NCBI RefSeq assembly: GCF_015477805.1
Contig: NZ_JADLQL010000003.1
Coordinates: 620,001 to 684,000 of the forward strand
DNA: 64,000 nucleotides
Origin: Nocardia flavorosea
GTDB lineage: Bacteria > Actinomycetota > Actinomycetes > Mycobacteriales > Mycobacteriaceae
Direction: 5' to 3'
A program made the translations under genes and the position numbers. This document shows, one piece after another, positions 1-9,775 of this stretch. Positions within the stretch are counted from its first letter, which is position 1; every line of letters begins with the position of its first letter. The notes beneath the pieces are model-generated. The model did not search any database. It was not told where the DNA came from and worked only from the letters and a program-made list of their open reading frames with translations.

Positions 1-1058
1 TCGGCCCAGTCGCGATGTTCGCGGTGCAGCACCCGCAGCAGCGCCGAACGGTTCAGCAGACCGGTGAGCGGATCGTGATCGGCCTGGTACTTCGCCTGCC
101 GTTCACTGCGTGCGCTACGCCCGATGGCGCGTTCGCTGCGGATCAGCAATCCGATCAGCAGCAATGCCAGCACAACCGACACGATGACCTGATCGAGCGG
201 GCTGAGGGGGGCCCGTGCCACCGGCACGAGCGAGGAAACCACCAGGGCCACCGCGATCACGCTGGCGCGCTGCCGGGAATGGTGCAGCCGGATCTGCCGC
301 GGCGCACTCAATGCCGTCATCGTCGGGTGCAGCGCCGCCCCGCCCACCGACACATAGGTGCCCAGGAGCGGGAGCAGCAGCACATCCGGATCCACCGTCA
401 GCGTGTCCGCCGCCGCCAGGCGGTAGCCGATATCGGTGAGCAAGGCCCCCGCTACGCCGAGATGCAGTAGCCGCAGCGATGTTTCCGACCGGCACGAGGT
501 GGCCAGGGAATGCGCGAGCAGGGTGAGCAGCAACGCGTCGAAAACCGGAAAGACCACCGCGGTCAGCGTATTCACGACCGCTTCGCCGGAGTGCAGCACG
601 GGGGCGATGAGGAAGATCCAGGATGCCAGCAGCGCGCCGAGTCCGATCAGTCCCGAATCCAGCAGCACATCGGGATGCGCGCGCGCCTGGCGTGGGCGCA
701 GCCACAGCAGCGCGGCCAACACGATTCCGGTGTATCCGGTGAGGGTGCATATCTCGTCGAGAGGGGTGGACGCGGCCGGGGTGAATTCACGGACGACGGT
801 GCCGACGGCGAAGGGGACGGCCGCGCCCGCCAGCAGGTACCAGGGCAGCGCCGGCACCGGCCGGTGCCGGCGCACGCCGAAAACGATCGCCGCCACGGTA
901 CCCAGTGCGACCGATACCGCCACCAGTAACGACAGCACGCGGGAATCGACAACCAGGTGAACCGCGACCGCGGCACCCACGATCGCCGAAACCACCGCCC
1001 AGCAACCTATCCCGTGAAAGCCGTACCGTCCTGCACGCTGTGGTTCGCTGATGATCAT
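1..1058 (-). CDS. Membrane-anchored GGDEF-domain protein, 3' part outside window
   Basis: This is a probable diguanylate cyclase of the cytoplasmic membrane, which would make cyclic di-GMP. The frame opens with ATG at 1058 and stays open to the left edge (352 codons visible). Residues about 14 to 310 form a series of hydrophobic segments, so the N-terminal half is a multi-pass membrane sensor. Near residue 329 comes DPLTGLLNR, the classic opening of a GGDEF domain. The GG[D/E]EF active-site loop should lie about 80 residues further on, beyond the window, so catalytic competence cannot be judged. It is divergent from galK with about 300 bp between them. Confidence 0.85.
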   Translation of the reverse strand, partial: MIISEPQRAGRYGFHGIGCWAVVSAIVGAAVAVHLVVDSRVLSLLVAVSVALGTVAAIVFGVRRHRPVPALPWYLLAGAAVPFAVGTVVREFTPAASTPLDEICTLTGYTGIVLAALLWLRPRQARAHPDVLLDSGLIGLGALLASWIFLIAPVLHSGEAVVNTLTAVVFPVFDALLLTLLAHSLATSCRSETSLRLLHLGVAGALLTDIGYRLAAADTLTVDPDVLLLPLLGTYVSVGGAALHPTMTALSAPRQIRLHHSRQRASVIAVALVVSSLVPVARAPLSPLDQVIVSVVLALLLIGLLIRSERAIGRSARSERQAKYQADHDPLTGLLNRSALLRVLHREHRDWA

Positions 1059-1355
1059 CAGCCCCCCTTGTTGTCGCTCCATTCCCGGTGAAATCGAGCC
1101 GCGTCTCAGGTCGGAAATCCTTGTCTGTCGTGCTCTACCTGCCCAGCGAGCGGCGGCTGACGAAACCGAGTCTTCCTGTACGAGGGGATGTCCGAGCCGG
1201 GCGCTGCACGTCCGACACCAAAACTGGACTATTGGTCCGATGATGACATGCAGTGCCGAATTTGTCGCTGTCTTGGCGCAACAACGTCGTAACGGGTGTC
1301 TCGATCGCCGGTGGCGTACCGACCGGCCGCCCGGTGCAGCTCGTACGGTGGTCCG
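1059..1355. other. Divergent intergenic region, GGDEF gene / galK
   Basis: These 297 bp must carry the promoters of both flanking genes. The only symmetry noticed is a short palindrome at 1226-1238 (GGAC, five bases, GTCC). I saw no convincing operator, RNA element or small gene. Confidence 0.4.
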
Positions 1356-2501
1356 GTGACTGGAAGCGAGGAGAAAACCGATACGCGCCGCTCCTGGTCG
1401 GCGCCCGGCCGGGTCAACCTGATCGGTGAGCACACCGATTACAACGACGGGTTCGTCCTGCCGATCGCGATACCGCTGGCGGTCACCTGCCGCGGCGTCC
1501 GGCACACCGACGAGCTGGTACGGGTGCGGTCCCGGCAGCGCGCGGGCGAGCCAGTGCGCCTACCAGCCGCGGATCTGGCCGCCGAACGCGACCGGGTACC
1601 CCGCTGGGCGCGGTATCCGCTCGGGGTGCTCGCCGAGTTCGGGCGGCGCGGACATCGGGTCGCGGGATTGGATCTCGAATTCGACGGCGAAGTACCGGCC
1701 GGTGCGGGATTGTCGTCTTCCGCCGCACTGTGCTGTGCCACCGCGGTGGCCGTGCGTGATCTCTGTGCGCCGGGGACCGGCGACCGAGAACTGATCGATA
1801 TCGCCCGCGCCGCCGAGAACGACTATGTGGGCGCGCCCACCGGGATCCTCGATCACGCCGCCTCGATCCTGTGCACCGCCGGCCATGCGCTCTTCCTGGA
1901 TGTCCGGGCCTTCCAGAGCGCGGAAACCGGTGGCTTCGAGCAGCTTCCGTTCGACCTGGCGGCAACCGGCCTGCGTCTGCTGGTCATCGATACCGGTCAG
2001 GCGCACGAGCACGCCGGGGGCGGATACGCCACCCGCCGGGCCGAATGCGCCGCAGCGGCGGCGGCGCTCGGCGTGGGGTCGCTGCGCGATATCGGCGATA
2101 TCGACCGTCTGACCGGCCTCGCCGACCCCGTGCTGTACCGGCGCGCGCACCATGTGGTGAGCGAGAACGAGCGGGTCCGCCGGGTGGCCACACTGCTTCG
2201 CGAAGGCGTGGACCCCCGGGCGATCGGCCCCCTGCTGAACGAAGGACATGCCTCGCTGCGCGACGATTTCGCCGTGTCGACCGAGGTGCTGGATACGGCT
2301 GTCGATACGGCACTGGAGGCCGGGGCGCACGGGGCGCGCATGGTGGGCGGTGGATTCGGGGGCAGCATCATCGCCCTGGTCGATACCGCCGCTGCCGAGC
2401 GAGTCGCGGCGGCGGTACGGCAGCGGCTGGCGGGGATCGGATACGACCGGTCCAGAACTTTCGAAGCTGTCGCCGGGCCGGGAGCCGGGCCGCTCGGGTG
2501 A
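1356..2501 (+). CDS. galK: Galactokinase
   Basis: Phosphorylates D-galactose to galactose-1-phosphate in the cytoplasm (Leloir pathway, GHMP kinase family). All three family motifs are present: GRVNLIGEHTDYNDG at residues 18-32, the ATP-binding loop GAGLSSSAAL at about 116-125, and MVGGGFGGSI near residue 329. From the GTG at 1356 the protein has 381 residues, the normal size. An ATG at 1296 is in frame but would add about 20 non-homologous residues. No galT or galE lies beside it, so the rest of the pathway must be encoded elsewhere. Confidence 0.93.
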   Translation: MTGSEEKTDTRRSWSAPGRVNLIGEHTDYNDGFVLPIAIPLAVTCRGVRHTDELVRVRSRQRAGEPVRLPAADLAAERDRVPRWARYPLGVLAEFGRRGHRVAGLDLEFDGEVPAGAGLSSSAALCCATAVAVRDLCAPGTGDRELIDIARAAENDYVGAPTGILDHAASILCTAGHALFLDVRAFQSAETGGFEQLPFDLAATGLRLLVIDTGQAHEHAGGGYATRRAECAAAAAALGVGSLRDIGDIDRLTGLADPVLYRRAHHVVSENERVRRVATLLREGVDPRAIGPLLNEGHASLRDDFAVSTEVLDTAVDTALEAGAHGARMVGGGFGGSIIALVDTAAAERVAAAVRQRLAGIGYDRSRTFEAVAGPGAGPLG

Positions 2502-2637
2502 GCTCCCCGGAAACCGGGCCGGGCGCGGCGGCCGCCCGACCCTGGGACGCGACTTCGGACATTGCCGTGCTCCGATCGCCGCGGTACTTCCGGCCGCTGG
2601 CCCCGCCGTGGTCTGCGGCCGGACGGAATGGCGCGGT

Positions 2638-4080
2638 CTATCCCTTCTGTGGTTTCCGCACTCGCCCGACGACGATGTCGACCAGCAGAAAGACCAGCAG
2701 GCTCAGGCCGAAAACCGGCGCGAACCAGCCGATCAGCGCTGCCGCCACCAGGGCCGGGATCGCGAGCGGCAGGCAGCGGCGTAGCACACCGCGCCGCGGG
2801 GGTCTACCCGCGGCGCGCCAGGTACCCGCGGTTGCGGGACGGCGCTGCCACCACATGAGGTAACCGCGAACGATCACGGTGACCAGTCCCACCATCGCTA
2901 CCAGGAGAAGTAACTGGTTGGGCAGGCCGAACATCAGGCCCATATGGAGCTGGATACCCCAGTTGGCCAGCTTGGCCATAAGATTCCACTCGGAATAGGG
3001 CAGCTGATCGGTGATCGCGCCGGTGGCGCCGTCCACCGCGACCGCATCCACTGTCAACGTGCCCGACCGGCGTAGCTCTTTGACCGCGAAGGCTCCGGCA
3101 TCCGCGCCGGGAACACTGATCTCGGCCGGTTTCGTGACTCCGGCCGCACGGGCGGCAGCCAGTACGGTGTCCAGTTGTTCGATCCGCTCGGCCGCAACGG
3201 TATGCGTCATCGCGGGAGTACCGTGGTGGCCGGCGTGATCGGAGTGGTTCGAGGACGCCGAATTCGGGAGCGCGGTATCGACCGCCGGGGTGGTCCAGCT
3301 CAGGTCCTCCCGCAACTGTTCGATATTGGCGCCCGCATAGGTCGACCAGGTGAGCCCCGTCGCCGAGAGCAGGAGCAAGACCGGCAGGATCCACACACCG
3401 ACCGCGCCGTGCCAGTTGAGACGGCGTCCGCGCGTGTTCGGTGCCAGGTCGGGGGCGAACAGCCAGATTGCGGAATTACGCCGGCGGCGTGCCCGTACCC
3501 GCCGTACCCACAACACCAGTCCGGCCGATGCGATCAGCCACAGCCATGAGGCCGCCAGCTCGGAATACAGCCGCCCCGGTTCACCCAGGTGGAGGTGGCG
3601 GTGTGCCTGAGATATCCAGGCCCGGACCGGCAGCGCGCCGGAACTGCCGTAGACCACCGATTCTCCCACCGGCCGAGCGGTGACCGGATCGACGAAGACC
3701 GCGCGCCGCTCGGATTCCCCGAGACCGGGATCGCTGAACAGCACGCGGGTCGTTTCGCCCGGTACCGGCGCCGGGGCGACCGCGACGAGGGTGAGCTCCG
3801 GGCGAGCCGCGACGCCCGCGGCGACCTGCTCGGACAGCGGCCGCTGCGGACCTTCGGTATCCGCGTACAGCACATCCCGGTGCACAAAGGATTCGAGGGT
3901 GGGGGAGATTGCGTAAAGGGCCCCGGTCAGCGCCGCTGTCAAGAGGAACGGCCCCACGAAGAGGCCGGCGTAGAAGTGCAGCCGGAGCGCGAGCGCACGG
4001 AATGCGCCCCGGCCCGGTTTGTTCGTGTTCGTCGCGGGCGCGGCGTTGTCGCGCGCCTCGGCGACCTCGGTGGTACTCAA
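2638..4080 (-). CDS. PepSY-domain transmembrane protein
   Basis: A large inner-membrane protein of the PepSY_TM family, often linked to iron, siderophore or haem-related redox uptake in actinobacteria; the exact job is unknown. The first membrane segment carries the family signature LHFYAGLFVGPFLL, followed by an extracytoplasmic region with PepSY-like stretches, further membrane helices and a histidine-containing segment (HSDHAGHHG). The likely start is TTG at 4080, which has an AGG upstream and removes an arginine-rich lead; the frame is open to 4218. It lies 165 bp downstream of, and in the same direction as, the small membrane protein at 4246-4800, so the two may be co-transcribed. Confidence 0.8.
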   Translation of the reverse strand: MSTTEVAEARDNAAPATNTNKPGRGAFRALALRLHFYAGLFVGPFLLTAALTGALYAISPTLESFVHRDVLYADTEGPQRPLSEQVAAGVAARPELTLVAVAPAPVPGETTRVLFSDPGLGESERRAVFVDPVTARPVGESVVYGSSGALPVRAWISQAHRHLHLGEPGRLYSELAASWLWLIASAGLVLWVRRVRARRRRNSAIWLFAPDLAPNTRGRRLNWHGAVGVWILPVLLLLSATGLTWSTYAGANIEQLREDLSWTTPAVDTALPNSASSNHSDHAGHHGTPAMTHTVAAERIEQLDTVLAAARAAGVTKPAEISVPGADAGAFAVKELRRSGTLTVDAVAVDGATGAITDQLPYSEWNLMAKLANWGIQLHMGLMFGLPNQLLLLVAMVGLVTVIVRGYLMWWQRRPATAGTWRAAGRPPRRGVLRRCLPLAIPALVAAALIGWFAPVFGLSLLVFLLVDIVVGRVRKPQKG

Positions 4081-4245
4081 GGTTGCTACCTGCCTGTGCT
4101 GGCTCGGGCGCACCCACCGGACGGTGCCGGGGCGTGCGCACAGATCCCGGCGGCCCGCTACGGCTCTACCGGGATGGGGAAATCCGGCGTGGCCGGGCGA
4201 GCGACCGTGCGGAGACACGGTGCGGCCGGCGGGCCGGACGAGAGA

Positions 4246-4800
4246 TCAGACCAGGACGGCGGTGGGCGGCGCGCGGGTACCGCCGGTACCGGTGACGAGG
4301 ATGCGTGGAACCAGGCGGTCGCGATGCGTCGTACGCAACGGCGCAGGGCCGGCGATCGCCGGGGGTCGCGGGACCAGGGGGATGATCCGGGACAGCGCGG
4401 CGGCACCCGCCCGGTAGGCGGCCTCGGTACCACGGACGAGCAGTGCGGCGGCCCACGCGGCCAGGACATGTGCCGCGATCATCGCCGGCGTCAGCTGCAG
4501 ATCACCGTGATGCAGATGCCCGCTACCCCAACCGAGACAGAAATGACCCACCAGCTGGCCGGCCGCCAAGGCGGCGGTGAGCCCGGCCTGTCCGGTACGA
4601 AAACCGGCGACCAGCGCACCGAGGACCGCGGCGGTCGCACCCAGCAGCATGATCGCCGTACTGTCCGGGGTAGTGGTGGGCGCGGCCCAACCGTGCGCGG
4701 CGACCGCAACGCCACCCGAGATCAGTCCGGCCACCGCGCCGCGGACGCGCGCGGCACCGCGACGGTCCACCGGATGGGTGGCGCCGAACCTGATCTGCAC
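4246..4800 (-). CDS. Small multi-pass membrane protein of unknown function
   Basis: 184 residues with about five hydrophobic segments and a histidine-rich stretch HLHHGD in mid-protein, which could hold a metal ion. I do not recognise the family. It precedes the PepSY protein on the same strand, suggesting a shared transport or redox role. The GTG start at 4800 has no ribosome-binding site; instead TATCAT lies about six bases upstream, as in a leaderless transcript beginning at the start codon. Confidence 0.65.
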   Translation of the reverse strand: MQIRFGATHPVDRRGAARVRGAVAGLISGGVAVAAHGWAAPTTTPDSTAIMLLGATAAVLGALVAGFRTGQAGLTAALAAGQLVGHFCLGWGSGHLHHGDLQLTPAMIAAHVLAAWAAALLVRGTEAAYRAGAAALSRIIPLVPRPPAIAGPAPLRTTHRDRLVPRILVTGTGGTRAPPTAVLV

Positions 4801-4846
4801 CGGGCAATGATAGCTGTGTTGGTGTGCGCCGCCTTCGGCGTCGCGG

Positions 4847-4873
4847 GTTTCGGCCCCCGGGACGGGCCGAAAC
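4847..4873. repeat. Perfect 10-bp inverted repeat
   Basis: GTTTCGGCCC at 4847-4856 pairs perfectly with 4864-4873 around a seven-base loop. It lies downstream of the acyl-CoA synthetase gene ending at 5041. Neither side has a clear T-tract, so it may be an imperfect terminator or an mRNA 3' stabiliser. Confidence 0.5.
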
Positions 4874-5040
4874 TTTCCGGGCCTCGAACCGCCGTGGCGA
4901 TCGCCGAGGTCCGCGAACAGTCCAGTCGTCGGTGGCCTCGCGCAGGTCCGGGCTCGTCCCGATGTGCTGAGCCCGGTGTCAACCTGCTGGGACGACCCGT
5001 GACGAAGCGCGCGGTATGGCCGGCGGCCGTGCGGTCCGGG

Positions 5041-6687
5041 TCACCGGTCGGGTTCCAGCTCCGTCAGGGGTTTGCGGAGCAGTTTTCCCGTGGCGTTGCG
5101 GGGGAGTTCGTCGAGGAAGATCACCTCGCGGGGGACTTTGTAGCGGGCGAGGTTCGCCTTGACGTAGTCCTTGATCTCCTGCGGGTCCCGGGACGAACCG
5201 CGCCCGGGGACCACCACTGCTCGCAGTCGTTTGCCGAACTCGCGGTCGTCCACGCCGACCACCGCGGCCTCCAGGACATCGGGGCGGTTGGCGATGAGAT
5301 GCTCGACTTCCTGTGGGAAGACGTTCTCGCCGCCGGAGACGATCATGTCGTCGTCGCGGCCGTCGATGAACAGCAGGCCGTTGCGGTCCAGGTGCCCGAC
5401 ATCGCCGGAGGACATCATGCCGTCCACCTGTTCCTTGGTGCGGCCGTCGGTATAGGCATTGAACGCGTGCGGGTTGTCGATGAAGATCGTGCCGGTCACC
5501 TCTGGTTCGGTGATCCGCTGACGGTTCTCGTCGTACAGTGCGATCCGCACCCCGACCGGTGGCCGGCCCGCCGTGCCCGGCTCGGCGCGCAGTTCCTCCG
5601 GGGTCGCCACGGTGATCACCGCGCATTCGGTGGAGCCGTACAGGTTGTACAGCACATCGCCGAAGTATTCGCCGGTGCGCACCACCACATCCGGTGGGAT
5701 GGCCGAACCGGCCGCGAAGATGACCCGTAGCGAGGACACATCGTAGCGGTCCAGGACTTCGCGCGGCTGGTCGAGGATGCGCTGCAGCATGGTCGGCACC
5801 ACGACGAGCGAATCCGCCCGGTAGCGTTCGATATTGGCCAGGGTGAGTTCGGGGTCGAACCGCCGCTGCTGAAAGATCACCCGGTTGCCGAGGCCGAGGC
5901 CGAGGCTGAACTGAGACAGTCCGGTGCCGTGGAAGATCGGGGCCGCCATCACCATCGTGCCGTTGCTGGGCAGCGGTACCCGGTCGATGAACTGGGCGGA
6001 GATGAACGGGCTCACCTTGTCCCGCGGGGCGCCCTTCGGGGTGCCGGTGGTTCCGCTGGTCAGGATGACCGTACCGCCGGGTTTACGGGGCGCGGTGAGC
6101 GGCGCGGTGGACTGGCCGGCGGAGACCGATTCGACCGTGGGGATCGCGGCGTCCGCGTGGTCGGATTCGTCGACCCAGGTCAGGATGCGCGGAATCGACG
6201 CCGGGATCGCGCTCATCAGTTCGAAGAACTCACTGTCGTGCAGCACGGCCTTGACCTGCTCGCGTTCGGCCACGTCGGCGAACTGCGGTGTGGCGAAACC
6301 GGTGTTCATCAGCACCGCACGCAGGCCCAGTTTGCCGGCGGTGAGCATGCTCAGCACCATCCCGCGGTGGTCGCGGGCCAGGATGGCCACCACATCACCG
6401 GCGCGCAGGCCGCGTTCTACCAGTCCGCGCGCGAACGCGTTCGACTGCTGATCGAGGTCGCGGAAGGTGAGTTCGCCTTTTTCGTCGGCGATCGCGGGGG
6501 AATCGGGCCGGTCCTGCACGGCATGCATCACGACGGCCGCGAACGGGCCGTATCTGCCCGCATTGACCATCGATTTGACGGCGTGGTCGAGCCGCAGCGG
6601 ATCGAACAGGCCGCGTTTACGCATGACGTTCACGGCCAGCGCGATATCGCCGGCCTTGCGAACGGGGCCGGGCAGCGACAATGTCAT
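5041..6687 (-). CDS. Acyl-CoA synthetase, AMP-binding family (copy 1)
   Basis: Activates a carboxylic acid, probably a fatty acid, to its acyl-CoA through an acyl-adenylate. The AMP-binding motif LTSGTTGTPKGAP, the adenylation motif YGSTE and the C-terminal lysine motif PRNATGKLLRK are all present. ATG at 6687 is preferred because AAGG lies just upstream; the frame extends to 6711. The protein (548 residues) resembles mycobacterial FadD12-type enzymes and is a clear paralogue of its upstream neighbour, sharing for example the run SSGDVGH and the C-terminal signature VPREVIFLDELPRN. The substrate cannot be read from sequence. Confidence 0.9.
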   Translation of the reverse strand: MTLSLPGPVRKAGDIALAVNVMRKRGLFDPLRLDHAVKSMVNAGRYGPFAAVVMHAVQDRPDSPAIADEKGELTFRDLDQQSNAFARGLVERGLRAGDVVAILARDHRGMVLSMLTAGKLGLRAVLMNTGFATPQFADVAEREQVKAVLHDSEFFELMSAIPASIPRILTWVDESDHADAAIPTVESVSAGQSTAPLTAPRKPGGTVILTSGTTGTPKGAPRDKVSPFISAQFIDRVPLPSNGTMVMAAPIFHGTGLSQFSLGLGLGNRVIFQQRRFDPELTLANIERYRADSLVVVPTMLQRILDQPREVLDRYDVSSLRVIFAAGSAIPPDVVVRTGEYFGDVLYNLYGSTECAVITVATPEELRAEPGTAGRPPVGVRIALYDENRQRITEPEVTGTIFIDNPHAFNAYTDGRTKEQVDGMMSSGDVGHLDRNGLLFIDGRDDDMIVSGGENVFPQEVEHLIANRPDVLEAAVVGVDDREFGKRLRAVVVPGRGSSRDPQEIKDYVKANLARYKVPREVIFLDELPRNATGKLLRKPLTELEPDR

Positions 6688-6859
6688 CGGCGACAACCTT
6701 CCGCGGCGCAACCGCCGGATCGGCGGCCTACCTGTTCGAACTCCAGTGCTGCGCCAACCCTAGCAACCCGGACCGCGGGTGCGCCGAGATTGTCTCGGAC
6801 AGTAAAGAAACCGGGATATCGTTGTGGGATGTCCCGGTTTCCCCGGTCGAGAGGTGGTG

Positions 6860-8479
6860 TCAGACCTCGTATTCCACCAGGACCCGCCGCAGCAGTTTCC
6901 CGGTGGGATTGCGCGGCAGATCATCGAGGAAGATCACCTCGCGCGGAACCTTGTACCGGGCGAGGTTCTCCTTCACATGGGCCTTGATCTCGTCCTCGGT
7001 CGGAGTGTGGCCGGGTTCGGGCACCACGAATGCGCGCAGCCGCTTACCGAATTCCACATCGTCGACGCCGACCACGGCGGCATCGAAGATGTCCTCGCGT
7101 TCGAGCAACAGGTTCTCCACCTCCTGCGGGAAGACGTTCTCGCCACCGGAGACGATCATGTCGTCGTCGCGGCCGTCGACCATCAGCAGGCCGTCCTCGG
7201 TGAAATGGCCGACGTCGCCGCTGGACATGTAGCCGTCGATGATCTGCTTGTGCCGGCCGTCGGTGTACCCCTCGAAGGGGGCGCCGCTGCGGACGAAGAT
7301 CCGGGCGGTGACGTTCTTGGCGTCGACTCGCTTGTCGTTGTCGTCGTACAACCGCACATCGCAGGTCAGCGGGGGACGGCCCACGGTGCCGGGGGCCTTG
7401 GCGAGCTCATGTGGCTGGGCCACGGTCGCGATGGCGACCTCGGTGGACCCGTACAGGTTGTGCACGACGGGCCCGAACACCTCGGCCGCGCGGGTGCTCA
7501 GTTCCGGGGAGAGCGCCGAACCGGCCAGCACGATGCCCTTCAGCGACGACGTATCGTATTTCGCCCGGATCTCCTCGGGCAGTTCCACCATCCGGTGCAG
7601 CATGGTCGGTACCGCGACGAGCATCTCGGCCTTGTGATCGGACACCATCTTCAACGTCGCCTCGGCGTCGAAACGGCGGCGCATGACGATCTTGTTGGTC
7701 AGACCGGTGGCCACCAGCCAGGTGCCCAGGCCCGTGCTGTGGAAGATCGGTGACACGATCACCATCGTGCCGCGTTTGCGGAACGGCATCCGGTCCAGGA
7801 ATTGCGCGGTGGCCACCGGGGACGCCTTCTCGCGCGGTGCGCCCTTGGGCAGACCGGTGGTACCGCTGGTCAGAATGATGAAACCGCCCGGCTTACTCGG
7901 TACGGGCAGGGCATCCAGGCCGTTCTCGGCAATCAGGTCGTCGAGGCTCTTCGCGCCCTCGGGCAGTTCCGTGCCCTCGTCCACCCAGGTGAGGAAACGC
8001 GGCATATCGGCCGGCAGGGCGTCGAGCAGACCGACGAATTCGCTGTCGTGCAGGACCGCTTTGACCTTCTCGCGCTCGCATACCTCGGCGAACTGCGGTT
8101 TGGCGAAGCCGGTATTCATCAGGGCGATCTTCACACCCAGTTTGCCGGCGGCGGCCATGGACAGGATCAGGCCCCGGTGGTCGCGGGCCAGGATGCCGAT
8201 CACGGTGCCCTCGGTGAGGCCGGCCTTGCGCAGGCCGTTCGCGATCTTCGTGGACTGCTCGTCGAGTTCGCGATAGCTCAGTTCGCCACGTTCGTCGACC
8301 AGGCCCGGGGCATCTGGGGCGATCCGGGCCGAATGCATGATCAGCGTGGCCTGCGGGATATAGGTCTTGGAATCCTTGAGCGTCCGCAGGGTTTCCCCCG
8401 GATTCTTCAGATCGATGAATCCACTGGACTGCAGTAGCCCATAAGCCTTGACTGTCTCCAGCGTATGCGCCAGGTTCAC
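6860..8479 (-). CDS. Acyl-CoA synthetase, AMP-binding family (copy 2)
   Basis: 539 residues, same fold and motifs as the next gene: LTSGTTGLPKGAP, YGSTE, and PRNPTGKLLRR near the C-terminus. It starts with GTG at 8479 behind a strong GGAGG site. Only 172 bp separate it from copy 1, in the same orientation, which points to an old tandem duplication and probably a shared transcript. It probably feeds acyl-CoA into fatty-acid oxidation or mycolate/lipid synthesis; the acyl-CoA dehydrogenases a few kb away would fit, but a link is only inferred. Confidence 0.9.
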   Translation of the reverse strand: MNLAHTLETVKAYGLLQSSGFIDLKNPGETLRTLKDSKTYIPQATLIMHSARIAPDAPGLVDERGELSYRELDEQSTKIANGLRKAGLTEGTVIGILARDHRGLILSMAAAGKLGVKIALMNTGFAKPQFAEVCEREKVKAVLHDSEFVGLLDALPADMPRFLTWVDEGTELPEGAKSLDDLIAENGLDALPVPSKPGGFIILTSGTTGLPKGAPREKASPVATAQFLDRMPFRKRGTMVIVSPIFHSTGLGTWLVATGLTNKIVMRRRFDAEATLKMVSDHKAEMLVAVPTMLHRMVELPEEIRAKYDTSSLKGIVLAGSALSPELSTRAAEVFGPVVHNLYGSTEVAIATVAQPHELAKAPGTVGRPPLTCDVRLYDDNDKRVDAKNVTARIFVRSGAPFEGYTDGRHKQIIDGYMSSGDVGHFTEDGLLMVDGRDDDMIVSGGENVFPQEVENLLLEREDIFDAAVVGVDDVEFGKRLRAFVVPEPGHTPTEDEIKAHVKENLARYKVPREVIFLDDLPRNPTGKLLRRVLVEYEV

Positions 8480-8633
8480 CCTCGAACACCTCCACAGATC
8501 CTCGCGTCGGCACTCGACCTAGCGATTCCGAACGGCATATCGGGGCTCACGGTAGCAGTGAAAGTGTGTCCGCTCACAACATACGCACCGGACAAAAGCG
8601 ACACCGCCGCCATATCGGAACATCCCATGAAAA

Positions 8634-8663
8634 GGGCACGCGCCGGGTATCCGGCGCGTGCCC
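8634..8663 (-). terminator. Rho-independent terminator of the secreted-protein gene
   Basis: A perfect 13-bp GC-rich stem (8634-8646 with 8651-8663, four-base loop) is followed on the minus strand by TTTTCAT. It sits 25 bp past the stop at 8688. Confidence 0.85.
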
Positions 8664-8687
8664 GAGCTGTGCTTATCCGGCGAAGGC

Positions 8688-9323
8688 TCAGTTGTATACG
8701 GAGCCCAGCGACGGGAAGGTGATCTCCCCGCGCACGTACTGGAATCCGTCCGGGTGCTCCGGGCTCACCGGGACCGGCCACCGATGCCACAGGCTGCCGT
8801 AGACGGCGGCCACGATCATGCCGGGCCCCGGATCGATCACCCGGGTGCGGATGGTGGTGTCGGCGATGATGTCGATGTGCTCGGTCAGCGGCTCCATCCC
8901 GCTGCGGCCGTTCGACAGGTTGAGCCAGACCACCTCCAGCCGCGCCCCGTCCTGATTCGGGGCGATGGTGCCCGGGCCGCCGAAGAAGGCGAACCGGAAC
9001 CCGTCGATATTCAGCGCCACACCCGACCCGTACATACCCGGCCCGCCTCCGCGGCCGATATTCGATTCGGCCGGTATCTGGAACGGCTGGGCCGGCAGTG
9101 CGGCCTCCCGCGCGGCATCGGCGACCCGGGGATCGCCGATGAGCGTATCGACGGCACGTTCGGCGCCGGGATTGCCCGCGGCGGCCGCCCGCAGCTGCTG
9201 GGTGGCCGAAACCCAGTCGACCTGGGCCGGTTCGGCGGTGGCGTGTCCGGTGAAGAGCATGGTGGCCGCGGCCGTAGCGGCGAGCGAGGTGACGAGCCGA
9301 CGGGCGAAGCCCTGTGTGCGCAT
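8688..9323 (-). CDS. Secreted protein of unknown function
   Basis: 212 residues beginning MRTQGFARRLVTSLAATAAA: two arginines, a hydrophobic core and a small-residue cleavage site after about GHATA, so a Sec signal peptide is clear. The mature part is rich in Gly, Pro and beta-prone stretches, without cysteines, and matches no enzyme motif I know. ATG at 9323 is chosen because AAGGAG lies seven bases upstream and the signal peptide starts there; upstream codons in the frame look non-coding. It has its own terminator and is probably a single-gene transcript. Confidence 0.8.
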   Translation of the reverse strand: MRTQGFARRLVTSLAATAAATMLFTGHATAEPAQVDWVSATQQLRAAAAGNPGAERAVDTLIGDPRVADAAREAALPAQPFQIPAESNIGRGGGPGMYGSGVALNIDGFRFAFFGGPGTIAPNQDGARLEVVWLNLSNGRSGMEPLTEHIDIIADTTIRTRVIDPGPGMIVAAVYGSLWHRWPVPVSPEHPDGFQYVRGEITFPSLGSVYN

Positions 9324-9775
9324 AACCAGTCTCCTTGCAGATACGTTGTCCGGGGAACTGCACCCGGTGGTGGGTTCAGCAGGGTGGAGAGGGCAACACG
9401 TACCGGCGGATCCGGGCGTCGAGCGGATGCGAACCCGCCGGGTCGAGCAAATCGCGAAAAGCGTCGTCACCAACATGTCACCCGGTCGGCGCACTGTCCA
9501 GACCGCCGCGCGGGCGTCGCGGGCGCAATCTCGGTTCGCCGGCATCTGTTCCCGGGCGAGGGGGAGCGCGAACGGCCGGTTGTGATTCCCGATCGGCGGC
9601 CGGCCAGGTAATCCGATGGCGAACGAGCGCGGCCACTGCTACCTTTCCAGGGCCGTGCCAGAGAACGAGGAGGTGGTATCCGTGAACGCAGTATCGACAT
9701 GGGTGCTCCGCTTCGGGGTCACGGTCGGGCGATAGATCGTCCGGGAGCGCCACAGCACTCCCGGAAGGTACGACC
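9324..9775. other. Divergent intergenic region, 452 bp
   Basis: Lies between the secreted-protein gene and the hydrolase gene. A TACCTT box near 9640-9645 could be a -10 element for the hydrolase. The only coding candidate seen is the 17-codon frame at 9682-9735. Confidence 0.4.
9682..9735 (+). CDS. Candidate 17-residue leader peptide
   Basis: GTG at 9682 follows a very good ribosome-binding site (GAGGAGG, nine bases upstream) and encodes MNAVSTWVLRFGVTVGR before TAG at 9735, 40 bp before the hydrolase start. The strong site in front of so short a frame suggests a translated leader that may tune the downstream gene. No attenuator hairpin was identified, so this is tentative. Confidence 0.3.
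   Translation: MNAVSTWVLRFGVTVGR

Noticed and set aside
3589..5730. A 713-codon open frame on the plus strand
   Set aside because: It runs antisense across the PepSY gene, the small membrane protein and part of an acyl-CoA synthetase, all with clear motifs on the other strand; high GC creates such long false frames.
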